From NCBI GenBank assembly GCA_021234155.1, contig JAJEKV010000065.1:4023594-4087593 (forward strand): a DNA stretch of 64,000 nt, in the 5' to 3' direction. Below, one piece after another: positions 19,453-30,838 of this stretch. Both the position numbers and the translations under genes were made by a program. The notes below the pieces were generated by a model, which was not told the DNA's origin, made no database searches, and saw nothing but the letters and a program-made list of their open reading frames with translations. This DNA comes from Isoetes taiwanensis (Eukaryota; Streptophyta; Lycopodiopsida; Isoetales; Isoetaceae). The stretch's first letter is position 1, and every line of letters starts with the position of its first letter.

Positions 19453-19606
19453 GAGGTTTTTGCTTGGGTGGCTATTTCCCAAGGCTTGAATCTACTGTTA
19501 GTCCTATGGGAAAATGGTCATTGCTCGATCTTGGTCTGCCAAGATCATGCTCTGATACCACTGTGACGTCCCCTATTCCTTATACGATGCACACATCGTA
19601 TCCGAA
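19453..19606 (-). repeat. Second copy of E1 leader, PBS and first 45 LTR bases
   Basis: This matches 11,680-11,833 almost base for base, including GCTCTGATACCA (19,549-19,560; here the canonical PBS complement) and TGTGACGT at 19,562. It sits where P's missing pol should be. The shared 'gaggttt.tgcttgg' at the junction is a possible microhomology used in the rearrangement. Confidence 0.85.
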
Positions 19607-21053
19607 TGTGATGTTCCACATAGTTATACGGTGTATGTATAACTATACGGACACGTCACGGGCCGAGGATGCGCCATCATGGGGGTATGTAGACCAACCA
19701 CAAAGGATTAATTTAGCTAAATTAATAAGGGTTTAATTAAGGGTTAATTACCTATAATTAAGGGATAATTATCTAATTAACTTAAATAAGCTAATTAAGT
19801 TAAGCTAAATAATTAATTAAAAGGAGGACACCTGGCCAAACTCGATTGGCCAATAGGAGACTACTAATTTGGGGCAGCAAATTGGATCCCAATCCCAATT
19901 TGCCCCAAATCGAATCCAGGGAGAGGAACTGCTGGGCGCCCAGGCTGCTTGAAGATGGAGATGCCACATGACAATGGTTCCAGCCGGAATTCGGGTTAGT
20001 GAATAGGTTAACTTGATATTCCTAGGGCCAGCGCCTCTGTCAGGCTTCTTTATTTGTTTCTGATAATGATTAACCCCTGTTTGATAGTTAGAACTGTTCT
20101 CCACTATTGATTATGCTTTGTGATGGATGTATCTTTGGTAGGATCTCTGTTAGTTCTTCCAGAAAGCAGGGATTAAGGGGGATAGAGACCTCTGTAACCT
20201 ATGTTCATTAGTATGTTCCTAGTAACTGCCGTAATACCCAGTAATTGCGGCATGTGCACAAGATCCCACCGAGCTGTGGAATCTACGACATGATTGAAGC
20301 ACCAGATAAGGGGCCGTAGTGATGAAGTGTAGGGTGGGGTCTCGCCTGAGCATAAAAGGCTACGGGGACTCCTTCAGTGAGCTAGGCCTGATAGCTGGCC
20401 AGTGAACTAAGCCGGGTATGGGTCTGACACTCCCTGGGTACAGTTGTGTGATCACCCTGTACTTTGAAGATAAAGTTAGGGGAGTAGGTCGGGTACGGAC
20501 GCGGGGGTCGCTGATGCGGCACGTATTCTCTAGCTCACCCATGGAATCACTGCGACTCTGGGAAGGGACACTTCCCTGACCTGCCTCATCGGACCGGGGA
20601 GATATAACCCGGAGTAGTCCCGAAGGATGATGCCTTGGGATTGCGTCTCCGGAAGACCACAATGACGCCATAGCTTGATTCAGCTCAGCTGCAAAGTGTG
20701 CACAGGAGGGGCGGATGGAGTGGACAACCCTAGCCGATATTCTATGCCAGCCAATGCCATGCCAAGATTCGGTCTGCTGATCTCTTGAGACCTAGCGGTC
20801 AGTTGATCCTCATCGGAGTCAAGCATCTTCTCTGTGATTCTCATCGGGGAGTTTTCTCTAGTATTAAATGCATCTTCTCTGTTATTATCACTTGATGGAT
20901 GTGCCACCCCTCGTGGTGGTTATTTATGATATAATTATGCTGTATGCTAACCTTGTATGCACGCTTCCGCGACATAGGAGTCCCATTGAAGGCGTGGGCC
21001 GAATGACACCTCCGTGTCCTTCACCCGGGCATCTTTTCATAGATGGTCCGAGT
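19607..21053 (+). repeat. 3' LTR of P (type B), left part before D
   Basis: Homologous to 11,834-13,265 of the 5' LTR. It is interrupted at 'gatggtccgagt', where D begins; the 5' LTR reads straight through (gatggtctgagttagacgg). Confidence 0.88.
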
Positions 21054-21085
21054 CATTAGAGTTTTTTTGAAGTCAAATAAGGGCC
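21054..21085 (+). repeat. Left terminal inverted repeat of D
   Basis: The repeat begins CATTAGAGTTTTTTTGAAG and ends in AAATAAGGGCC. It is the inverse of 34,173-34,204 with one difference (A/G at position 18). Confidence 0.93.
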
Positions 21086-22766
21086 CTTACTCGATGCCAC
21101 ATCAAAAAGCTCGCGGCCAATGGGGAGCCGAGCTTGTACATAACTTTTTACCGAGCCTTGCTTTCGCCTTTCCAGGTGTCAACTGCGCGTAGCTTCGGTA
21201 ATATACGTGCCTCTAGCTTCGGGTGTCAGATTACACACGTGGCAATTATGACCGTTAGCTCCTGCCCTCAATTCCCGCTCAGGTGTTTTCCACAACAGAG
21301 TTTGCACGAAGATCGATTGCCCGCGCTAAGGGAGCTTCGGTTTACTCGGGAATTGCTTTGACCTGCGCCAAAGGGAGTTTCGACCACAGAAAAACTTCGA
21401 TCAAGGTAAAATCGCGTAGCCTTTCCTCGTATTTCGATTCCGCTCCACATTCTGATTTGAATCACGCGGACTAGATGGCTATAAGCTCTATCACGATACC
21501 GGAAATGAGTTTGAAAGCTTCGTGGTGTCGAATCGGGAGCTTTGTTACACTCCAACCTGCAATGTGAGGTGAATGGCGAGTCAAAAGATGCAGGAGAAAT
21601 GATGTTTCTGCACATTGGAAGGCTTTGGTGGTCGGATTTCGATCAGGCAAAGAGATATTTGTACAAGTAAAGCATGTATACACTCCAACGTGATATGGCA
21701 AAAAAAAAAAATAAGCAAGTTTTATTTAACTTTCCCGGTTTAGAAGCAAATTGTGAGTATGTAATTCTATGCAATCCATATTCAAATTAGTTCGATTACT
21801 TATCGGTTCATTCCTATTTCTCGAGTTTGTGTGTATATCGATGTGGAGAACATTGTCTCTTCACACTCGATAAGCAGTGTATTCCATTGCTTTCACCAAG
21901 ATATGGGCTGCTTGTTGTTCAAGGTAGCACACCAAGCACAGCTCGAGAAAGGGGTATATGGTTCGAGGTATGAATACTCTCCATTTTAAGATCCAAGCTA
22001 ACCGAGCTTCCATTGCCCACTTGTCCGATTTATCACGCAGGCCTCTAGATACCACTTCTATCTTATTAGCACGGAGTAAGTTGTCGCAGAAATGTTCCAC
22101 GGCATTGAAGGAGAAGGGAGGAGTCTCAGCGGGCATGTGAAGATAAATTTAGGAATTGATCTGTTCATTGCCATATTCAAGAGCCGACAATGTAGACCTT
22201 GAAGATGTTTACAGTTCAACAAATGGGTGGATAGTTTTTAGATAGTGTATTTTTGAAGGTTGGAGTGTTCGACTTCAATGATGGAGCTGAATGTACCGAA
22301 TAATGCGGGATAAGTCGAGACACGGTTCGGTTCAGATATTGCATTCGGAAGCAAACTCGTATGTCACTTTTAAGTATAGGAGATGGCGAAATGTCCGTGA
22401 AGGAAGAAAGTATCGCCCGATTCCCTCCGAACAAGATGACAATGATGGCTCTCATTCCGTTGTCATAGACTTGAACATTCATAAGGATAACCAGCTGTTC
22501 AAAAGTCCGAGAGCGAGAGTTTAGTGGTCTCTATTCGATGTCGGGCGGGCAATTAGAGTTTGAGACGGACTTAAATTTCTTCCATTTCATGATAGATGGC
22601 CAGAAGGTGGGAAAGCACAGAGAAGAATGCTATAAATTGGGGTCATGCATGCCACCCAAAGTCATATCTGTATATGAATCTATCTAATATAAATATAAGT
22701 GATTGTTAATTGGAGATCTATTGTATATTAATTGCAAAATTATGTACACCTCGATTGATTGGGGAT
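21086..22766. other. D, left 1.7 kb, nothing recognised
   Basis: Several short frames on both strands (for example 21,268-21,615 minus and 22,291-22,524 plus) show no motif I recognise, and none exceeds 115 codons. It could hold a decayed gene, as motifs such as 'aagcttcg' recur. Confidence 0.4.
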
Positions 22767-23147
22767 GTTTTCACACCGCACTTACGGTGCTAAATTGTGG
22801 CTCTCATAATATATGGAAGGGCCATTTTCAAGACCGCGGGCGCACAGCCAACCGGCGAAAAATGTGCATAGCATAAGAAATAAAAGGGGTATTTTCGCAC
22901 CGTACCCACGGTGCGAAATTATACATACAATAAGATATTGAAGGGTTATTTTCGCACCGTAGCCACGGTGCGAAAATGTGCAGAGAATAAAAAATGGAAG
23001 GGGTATTTTCGCATCGTAGCCACGGTGCGAAATTGTAAATACAATAAATTTCGAAAGTCTTGTTTTCGCCACCGTGAAAGCCACGGTCGCTTAATTTGTG
23101 CATAGCATAAATTAAGGAAGTGTTATTTTCGCATCGTTGCCACGTTG
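22767..23147. repeat. 57-bp palindromic repeat array 1 of D
   Basis: About six units. The cores at 22,892, 22,949, 23,006, 23,063 and 23,120 start every 57 bp. The consensus core is TTTCGCACCGT-AGCC-ACGGTGCGAAA, arms of 11 bp around a 4-bp centre. Edge units are degenerate. Confidence 0.9.
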
Positions 23148-23458
23148 TTAGTCTCTCTTGCAAATCAAGCCGCTACAAAGGCGCTCACATTCTAACTGTC
23201 ATAAATCAAGGCGCTGCTCCACGAGAATGGAAAAAATAGCGGGTCAGATAAGGCATGGGAGTCAAGCGAAGCATGGTATGACAAAATAGTGGAGAAAGAA
23301 CGGGATTTTCGGCCGAAGCATCCCGAAAGAGTTCGAGGAGGAGCTAGAGGAGCCGATGGATGCAACCACCGTGATATAATAATTTTTGCCTGAGCGTAGA
23401 CATTATAGCAGAGTGTGACAGGTTTACTGATGCATATGGCGGCATCCTTCATAGCTTC

Positions 23459-24742
23459 ATGGCTGGAGCTGGTCCTGACGTGAAACCATGTCCTGTGACT
23501 GGTTTGCCTTCACTAAGCATGCAAGCTTTTCTTAAGATGTTTCCAAAACCTGATCAAGACCGAATTAGAAGGTTCTTGAAGAAACTACCTAATCGCGGGC
23601 AAGAGGGAAGGAAAGTTTTTTTCGCCTAGATATCATGTTCAAAGACATACATGATTTACACTAAGCCAAGCAAAGATGTCAGGTTCTTCTTCAAGTGCAC
23701 AGTGTCGCCAAAAACAATGCCCCGCCCACCAAGAGAGAGGAGTCGATAGATCCTGAGGAAGAGAAGCTCGTACTGGAAAATGAGGAGATCGAGGTTGTGG
23801 AAGAGGAGGTCTCCGAGAAAAAAATATCTACTTGGGGGCTATCAGAAGCATATCCCATCTATGTAGGTGGGAAACCATACTTGTTCTTCTTGGGACATAT
23901 CCGAAGTGACGGGGTTGAGAGAAGACGAGATATTGGGCCAGATATATGCCCATGTTGTAGGCCTGGGAGGACTTATAAACTTTGAGACTGATGTCCCCAG
24001 ACAAATGATGGAGGCTGTGACTTATGATGGATCCTCAATACCTCCAGAGGATGCATTTGAAATTGTCATGCAGCAAGCTGAAGCAGGGTATGAAGCAGTG
24101 AAAGATGTCAAGTTTGAAGCTGCTAGCTCTTCAAACACTGCTTCTGTATTCATAGAACGTGAGCTGTCGAAGTCCTCTTTCAAAATAACAAACCCAGCTG
24201 TTGTTGAACGGGACAAAAGAGAGGTATTTATCTGGTTTCATTTTCCATTTCTTCTTGAATCTGATGTTTCTTTTATGCAGGAGTTATTTATTGATGACTT
24301 TTGTGCAAGGCATCAGAGAGTCACCCTAGGTCGGGACGCCAGTATTGCACATTATATGGGCTACCTTCACAAGGGGAAAATTATTGTGTTTCACAATAAA
24401 TATAGTCCATCTGGAGTACAAGAGGTCCTCAAGCTTAAGGCTCTGTCATTAGCTGGCAACCACGTGCCCCTAGCCTCAAACTATGATCGAGTGGTAGCAG
24501 TAGATAGGGCTATCGCAATGTATGTCTTCGGGGGCTTCAAAATGTACTCTGTCCTTGCAAATAAAGCAGCTCTAGGCTTGGGTGGAGCGGACAAGGAAAC
24601 ATCAAGGCTTGTCCTTGTAATGAAGGACCCTGACATATTGTATCTGTTAGATGCAATTGGGGCTGGAGTAAAAGAAGAGGACTTAGAAGATTTTGATTCG
24701 GGTACTACAGGCCCTGATGCCAAGAAACGGAAATGTACTTAA
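23459..24742 (+). pseudogene. ORF2-like companion gene of D
   Basis: The likely start is the ATG at 23,459 (MAGAGPDVKP), with LSMQAFLKMFPKPDQDR. The frame breaks near 23,630 and again near 23,890, then is open to 24,742. Homology to the retroelement ORF2 is clear: GGKPYLFFLDI against GGEEYFLLHDIENLL of E0, KIIVFHNKYSPSG against RIAVIHRQFSPRG of E1, GNHVPLASNYDRVVAVDRAIA against GNHARMAPNIDHVILIKRTIA of E1. An acidic segment precedes it (EEIEVVEEEVSE), and the C-terminus KKRKC resembles a nuclear localisation signal. It is bordered by palindromic arrays on both sides. Function unknown. Confidence 0.72.
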
Positions 24743-24912
24743 AAAACTTTTGTATTAATATAATGTCTTTTCTATAAATTGTCTTTTCTATAATGTATCA
24801 ATTGTTTTCATATGACGAAATTGCTTTTGTATGAATGTTCATTTATGATAGTCATTAATTGTTAGAATTCAATGTGAGCAATAAATCCTTGTTAGATGTA
24901 TATGTTAGGTAT

Positions 24913-25102
24913 TCTTTAATGGTGGCTACAGTGCGAAGACAAGATGTCAACAGGTTTTGGACTGCCCGATTTCGCACCGTGGCTACGGTGCGAAAACAGG
25001 CTGTCGGCAGTTTTTGGACTGCCCTATTTCGCACCGTGGCTACGGTGCGAAAACAGGATGTCGGCAGTTTTTGGACTGCCCGATTTCGCACCGTGGCTAC
25101 CA
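24913..25102. repeat. 57-bp palindromic repeat array 2 of D
   Basis: Units start near 24,913, 24,970, 25,027 and 25,084. The two central ones are perfect (TTTCGCACCGTGGC/TACGGTGCGAAA) and the outer ones are half units. The linker between cores is 'acaggctgtcggcagtttt'-like. Confidence 0.92.
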
Positions 25103-25188
25103 TGAACATTTTTTAGTCTATGGGTTTATGGGATCGGGACAGACAATATTGCTTATTTGAATTTCTTCTCCTTGCTAAAATCCGCTCA

Positions 25189-26617
25189 TGTCCATGGAAG
25201 GCGCTAGCTCTGAAATCCCACAAAATGAGGCACTTGACTAGCGCCAGAATGTTGACGAGGTCATTACTAGCAGCGCCGAGACTTCTATTCCAATCACAGA
25301 GGGCGAGGCAGTTATTCCCATCACAAGCCAGCAGATGGACGTAGAGGAGATTGTCCTTATAGAAGACTTCGGGCAAACCCTTGGAAATGTCGTCCACACT
25401 ATTAATAATAGTGTGGACGAATATTTCAAAAACCCGACCGTGCTTCCTAGTCGGGTCACCTTCTTTGGCCGGTAAGGTTGTTGGGGAAGGAGTTTTCGCG
25501 GACGCCACCGTGTCGCCACAATATTCCAGTTCCGTGATGATCAGATTGTGGTAGCAGTGGACACAGCTCTGGATCCAACAGCCAGCCTGCCGTTCCCCAC
25601 CCCTGGAGCGGAGACATTGGAGGAAGCCGTCGGGTCATACGTCGTGTGGCCCAGGTTGATGTCATCCATGTTCGGCACGGAGCCACGGCCATTCCAGTTC
25701 TTGTGTAATGAGCTGGATTATATGTTGAAACCACAGGGGGGGGTTTCTACACACGGCCAGGCGCTTTGGCCGGTTGACCAGGGCCATGGTGCCCAGTGGC
25801 TCATGAATCAGGCTATATCCTCGTCTCAGACGTTGGGACCACTATTGCATTCCCAAACGTTTGGCAGTGGTGGGGGGGAGGAAGAAGTGCATACTATGGA
25901 AGTGCAGCATGACCAGCATCAGCTGGTCTAGCATGATCAGCAGGATCAGACGGGCCAGCAAGATCAGCATCACCGGTCCAAAGAAGATCAGCAGGATCGG
26001 CCGCCCAAAGAAGATCAAGATCAGTGTGGACCAAAGATGTTGATCCCGGAAACCCAGTTCGAGTGGAACAGTACTAGGAAGCCCTACGAAAAGCTGAAAT
26101 CAATCCGAAGAAACTGTTTCCAAGAAAGCCTCCTAGGCTTGTTCCTAGTTGGAGACAAGCCGAGAGATGCAGCCAAGGAGACGATAAGCTTGGAAATGTT
26201 GGAAGCCAAGGAGGGGGAGCCTAGTATTAGATATGGTGGCCCCGAAGATACAAGGTGCTCCTCCCCGCACTCGTGCTTTAAGGGAGATTAGGTATCGGTG
26301 CATGCACTCCAAATCTCCGATTCCCAAGCTTGCCTTCGCTAGAATGGTCGTGCACAGATGCGCCATTATTGACAGGGAGGAAGGAAGCAAGGAGGAAGAG
26401 GAGGGACAGAGCACTGACTTTCGCCCGATGGTGGAGGAGGAGGTGAATAGAATCCAAGCAGAGGCCTTGGACATACCGCAGAAGAGGCAAAACAGAGGCT
26501 CATCTAATTAGCCTCTTTGAGGACGTTGTCCACGTTGTGTGCACAGAGGATGTGTTACCGCGGCAGGCAAACGACTATGCCTTAGCTAGATACTTCCTCG
26601 CGGATGCCTCCCCTTAG
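25189..26617 (+). pseudogene. Divergent histone H3-like gene of D
   Basis: A possible start is the ATG near 25,189. The N-terminal part is not H3-like; it contains VTFFGR, a VDTALDPTASLPF segment and Gln/Asp-rich repeats of QQDQ type (25,905-26,030). H3 similarity starts at about 26,255 with RTRALREIRY (H3 VALREIRKY) and SPIPKLAFARMVV (H3 ELLIRKLPFQRLV). After an acidic insertion comes VEEEVNRIQAEALDI (alpha-2), then in other frames LISLFEDVVHVVC (H3 YLVGLFEDTNLC) and ANDYALARYFL (H3 PKDIQLARRI), ending at 26,617. Two frameshifts around 26,485-26,505 break it. There is no ARTKQTAR tip. It is far more divergent than the E1 or P copies. Confidence 0.65.
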
Positions 26618-26822
26618 CATTCTTTTGTAATACTTTTTTGGTTGTTAATATATGAGTGTTTTAATAATGGGGAAGAGTGTTTTATATTTATCCGTAATTA
26701 TTCTATTTATTAGGTGTGTAGTGGCATTTATCTACTAGTGTTGGACCGCGGGCAAATACCAAACTCATAAGGGGTGCAAAATGACTATTCCACAAAATGA
26801 CTATTCCACGTAGGAAGGTCTA

Positions 26823-26965
26823 TTTCGCACCGCCGCCACGGTGCTTAAAAATGACTATTCCACATTCTTTGGGAAGGTCTATTTCGACCGTACACGGTGA
26901 TGAAAAAAATAGTAGTTCCAAAGTTTTGAGTGCGCAATTTCGCGACCGCGGACTACGGGTAAACA
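26823..26965. repeat. 57-bp palindromic repeat array 3 of D (decayed)
   Basis: Three units near 26,823, 26,881 and 26,938. The first keeps TTTCGCACCGCCGCCACGGTGC; the others are degraded. It follows the H3-like gene. Confidence 0.75.
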
Positions 26966-28107
26966 CGCACTATTCCACACTAATCGCGAAGAGAATGCCG
27001 AACTGAATTTAGAATCTACATGTAAGGAAAATGGCCAAGAGCTTTCCAAATTGAAAATGTGCGGTAAATAGATCGGATCACATGTATCACTTATGGTTAC
27101 ATACTTATAACTCATATAAGAGGCATAGCATATACTTAGAACTCATATAAAAAAGAGGCATAGCATGCATGAATGAAGAAGGTCATTCTAACGGGATCAT
27201 TATGAGAAGGTAGTTGAGTGATGCGATTAATCTCATAGATGCCACGCTCTGGAACCCTCCAAAGGTGGATAACAACACGATAAAACCCTCCGGAAGAACG
27301 ATTTTTCGCCTCCTTCCAGCCGGGGATCAAGGGGATACCCTCCGAGAACATCTATAAAGATCATTATATGTCATAGTGCAAGTAATGGAGTCCATATCTT
27401 GGGGACGAGGAGGCAAGGTAGACCCCCGTAATAAGAATAACCGGCCGAGACATAGCAAATGGATGCCCTCGCATTGAGTGGAACCGCACTTATATCGAAC
27501 AAAATTATTGACATGCAATAGCAAAGCATTATTGGTTATACATACGAATGCAGTATAATGTACAAAATACACATGTATATAATGTGCACGATATATCATA
27601 TATACATTCCGAGTATTGATTTAGGGGACTCTTTCCGAGTCATTGTCACGAGCACCCCGGTGATCTTTTCTATCATGTACATTTGATGCTCTCTATTCCA
27701 TATTAGATGGATGATAACATCGAAGGGATCGGGATAATAGCGAGGATTGAGAGCGGCAAGTGGTCATCGATCTTCCATGGGTATTTCTCGCGCCGCGAAT
27801 CGCTTGAAGTTTTCGTGATTCATCTTGCGTGTAATGGAATCACGCTCAGACCGAGAATGAGACCACATGGCTAGACGGAGGCCAATGTTGCTGCACTCGG
27901 CAATTTGATGTATATTTATACCCACCAAAATTATTGATGGTATATACCCACCAAAATTATTGATGGTATATACATAGAAAATTATTGATGGTATATGCAT
28001 ACCAAAATTATTATCATATACATACTTGTATGGTACTCGTATGCTACATGAGCTACAATGATCTTGGTGAATGCGTGAGAAATGGTGTCAAACTTGATCC
28101 ATGGCTG
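26966..28107. other. D, 1.1 kb with no recognised gene
   Basis: Only short frames of under 95 codons on the minus strand, none recognisable. It contains a short AT-rich tandem repeat at 27,917-28,020. Confidence 0.4.
27917..28020. repeat. Short AT-rich tandem repeat, 26-28-bp unit
   Basis: About three and a half copies of CCACCAAAATTATTGATGG plus a TATATA linker. Confidence 0.8.
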
Positions 28108-28477
28108 GGTAGAAGCACAGAAGGGTGTCTCATATTTCTTGCAAATTGATGTAAAACTTATTACATTTTTAAACGGAATTTTGATCTTTGTTATTCTATT
28201 CAAGCATAAATGTAAAAATACATCATAGATACTATGATATGGGACTATATTTTATTACATTTACAATAAGAAAATGTAAATTAATGTACATTTAGTTTTA
28301 CATTTGTTCAAGTTTGCCTTGGCAAACATGATTTACATTTTGTAAGACCACCATTTTCTATGCTTGTAGATGATAACATCAAATGTGGTTCACATTATTT
28401 TTGTTAATCACAATTTTACATAATGTAACTGTAAACTAGGTGTCCTGTTTTTTAGCCACCCTTCTGTGCTTCTACCC
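28108..28477. mobile_element. MITE inside D
   Basis: 370 bp with perfect 21-bp terminal inverted repeats (GGGTAGAAGCACAGAAGGGT and one more base; CACCCTTCTGTGCTTCTACC at the right). GGCT occurs on both flanks and may be a target duplication. The interior is AT-rich and non-coding. Confidence 0.8.
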
Positions 28478-28711
28478 GGCTGCAATCCAAAGCGTAAATA
28501 TAATGTACGTATATAGCATATATACCTGATTTCTCTTTAAATAGGCATCTATGCCTTCATTGTCTTTGTCTGCTTCTTGTTTGCATGCTCCTTGCCTCCC
28601 TGTCCGCTTCTTGTTGCTCTTTGCCTCACTGTCTGCGCCTTTCTTGCATGCTCCTTGTCTGTCTGTCTGCTCCACTAGTTGTTCCTTGTCTGCTCCACTA
28701 GTTTCTTGCAA

Positions 28712-29244
28712 ATGGTAACTTTGCAAGAACATCCTCACTGGGCTGATCCGAATAACTGCAAGCATGCGGCAGAGTTAATACGTGCACTTTTGATGATTTT
28801 TTTAACAACTTTTGGGAGCATCGATGGCGTCACGATCCAACCACAGAGCTTGCAAGGCAGCTGATCAACTTCATTATCGATCGCTATACTCGTCATCTCC
28901 CTCCACTGGAGGAGATCAATTCGAGTCAAGCAAGGTTCACTCTAAGTGCTTTGGGACTTCTTGAACCCCCCTCAGATTTAGAAGATAGGCTAGAACAGTT
29001 GAAGGACATGCTTTTCCATGGTTTCGTGGCCTACTCTCTGGATCAGTATGTGCCTCTGGTCATTCCTACTAATGAGAAGAATAGGATTTATATCCTCATT
29101 GAACTTTACGACTTCCATTACAAATCTTTTGTGGATATTGGTAAGCTCCTATTCCGTTCCCTTGACTTCAACATCCTGTGGTTACTGTCTAGATTGGGTA
29201 CAATTCCTTGGGATACACGTGACCTATGGCTACATAGCACATAG
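28712..29244 (+). pseudogene. D paralogous gene A, unknown function
   Basis: Starts MVTLQEHPHWADP at 28,712. A frameshift near 28,790 leads into the frame with WRHDPTTELARQLINFII, LGLLEPPSDLEDRLEQL and AYSLDQYVPLVI, ending at 29,244. It is a clear paralogue of gene B at 30,147-30,678 (ELAMELINLILERF, RGILEPPPYLDEMLQQF, AHSLDQYISEFI). Both are preceded by a CTTG/CTTGTTCC-rich tract, so the duplicated unit includes the upstream region. No known domain is recognised. Confidence 0.6.
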
Positions 29245-29463
29245 CACATAATACGTACATATCACAGGTGAAGATACTCCACTGGACTGGTATAAAGATT
29301 TTCATAGAAATTAAGTATATAAGCAAGTGATTTCCGTGTAATTAAGTAACATCCTCATATTATCATGTATTATCTTGGCAATCTTACACTTTTAGTGTAA
29401 TTGAATGATTTCTTCTACCATTTTCCTTGTATTTTCTCATGTGAATGTTTTATTTGTGGTCAT

Positions 29464-29590
29464 ATTCGGCACCATGGCCACGGTGCAAAATCACCTCAGC
29501 TACAAATTATTGAAGGGCCTATTTCGCACCGTGGATACAGTGCGAAATACGTGGATCCAGTTTAGTTACGGGCCCATCTTTCGCCACCAC
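29464..29590. repeat. 57-bp palindromic repeat array 4 of D
   Basis: Units near 29,464, 29,520 and 29,576. The first two keep the palindromic core with mismatches; the third is a half unit. It separates paralogues A and B. Confidence 0.85.
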
Positions 29591-29689
29591 CAAAGGGTAT
29601 AATACTTCAGCATTATTGGTATTATACTTCAACAGTATTAGTATTATACTTCAACATTATTGGATTCGTAGCTATAAATTCTTTCACCT

Positions 29690-30145
29690 TGCTTTCACTT
29701 CTCACCTTTGTTCCATGTTTTCACATTGCTTTCACTTCTCGTGTTCTCGCCTTGCTTTCACTTCTCACCTTGTGTTCCGTGTTCTTTGCTAATTGATCTT
29801 GATCCATGCTTCTTGCTCCTTCATCTTCGTGCTACTTCATGCTACTTGGTCTTGTTCCTTGCTCTTGATCTTGCTACTTGATCTTGTTCCTTGCTTCCTT
29901 GTTCCATGATCTTCCTTGTTCCTTGCTTCTTGCTACTTGATCTTGATCCTTGTTCCTTGCTACTTCATCTTCCTGGTTCTTGCTACTTGGTCTTCCTTGT
30001 TCCTTGATCTTCTTGCTCCTTGATCTTCCTTGTTCCTTGCTTCTTGCTACTTGATCTTGATCCTTGTTCCTTGCTACTTGGTCTTCTTCCTTGCTTCTTG
30101 CTCCTTGTTCCTTGCTCTGCTCCTTGTTCCTTGCTTGCTTGTGCA
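29690..30145. repeat. Pyrimidine-rich degenerate tandem tract in D
   Basis: Imperfect iterations of CTTGTTCCTTGCTACTTGAT. The minus strand can be read as Lys/Glu/Gln-rich repeats, but this is a by-product of the simple sequence. A shorter related tract precedes gene A (about 28,560-28,710). Confidence 0.85.
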
Positions 30146-30146
30146 A

Positions 30147-30678
30147 ATGATTGGACCCAATCCTCCTTGGGCTACTCCAGAAGGCCTGCAAGCATGCCCT
30201 GCATTCTCAGGGCCCCGATGATGAGTTATTTGACCATTTCTTGGAGTGGAGGTTGCACCACAGTCCCACCAAGGAGCTTGCAATGGAGTTGATCAACTTG
30301 ATTCTGGAGCGATTTGATTGTGGTCATGAGCCACTGATGGAAATTAATCCATCTGAATGTTATAGGAGACTTGCAATGAGGGGAATTCTTGAACCCCCTC
30401 CTTATCTGGACGAGATGCTACAGCAGTTCAGGCCTCTTCTTCGTGCTGGTTATTTAGCACACTCTCTGGATCAATACATATCAGAGTTCATTCATGAAAT
30501 TTGTAAGGGACAGATGTATGGCCTTATTAGGGCGTACTACAACGAGTACAACGATTTTGTGGAGTTGGGTCCGCTCTTCTTCCGTGAGTATCATCCTGTG
30601 GAATTACTTTTTCTAATGACTAGGTACCCCATATGGTGGGAAGAATCAGGCCGATACGCGCGTGAGCTCGTTTTCTAA
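30147..30678 (+). pseudogene. D paralogous gene B, unknown function
   Basis: The open frame 30,151-30,678 (175 codons) reads SPTKELAMELINLILERF, RGILEPPPYLDEMLQQF, AHSLDQYISEFI and YNDFVELGPLFFREYHPVELL, ending ARELVF. The first codons seem frameshifted: the ATG at 30,147 gives PNPPWATPEGLQA, aligned with HPHWADPNNCKHA of gene A. The two copies differ widely in sequence but keep spacing and key hydrophobic positions, which suggests they diverged under constraint. Function unknown. Confidence 0.6.
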
Positions 30679-30838
30679 CCCAACCAAGGCGTGGGTTACC
30701 CAGCAGGGAAGGGAAAGGGGAAGGGGTTAGGAACCTAGGGGAAGGTTACTAGGGACATACTGCCGTGGTCTCTAGTAACCTTCTCTAATACGTTAATATG
30801 TTCTCTAATATGTTAATATTCTCTAGTTACTGGCCCAT

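Noticed and set aside
29690-30145. Minus-strand Lys/Glu/Gln-repeat proteins (for example 30,191-29,874).
   Set aside because: They are translations of a degenerate CTTG/CTTGTTCC tandem tract with no conserved start or end.
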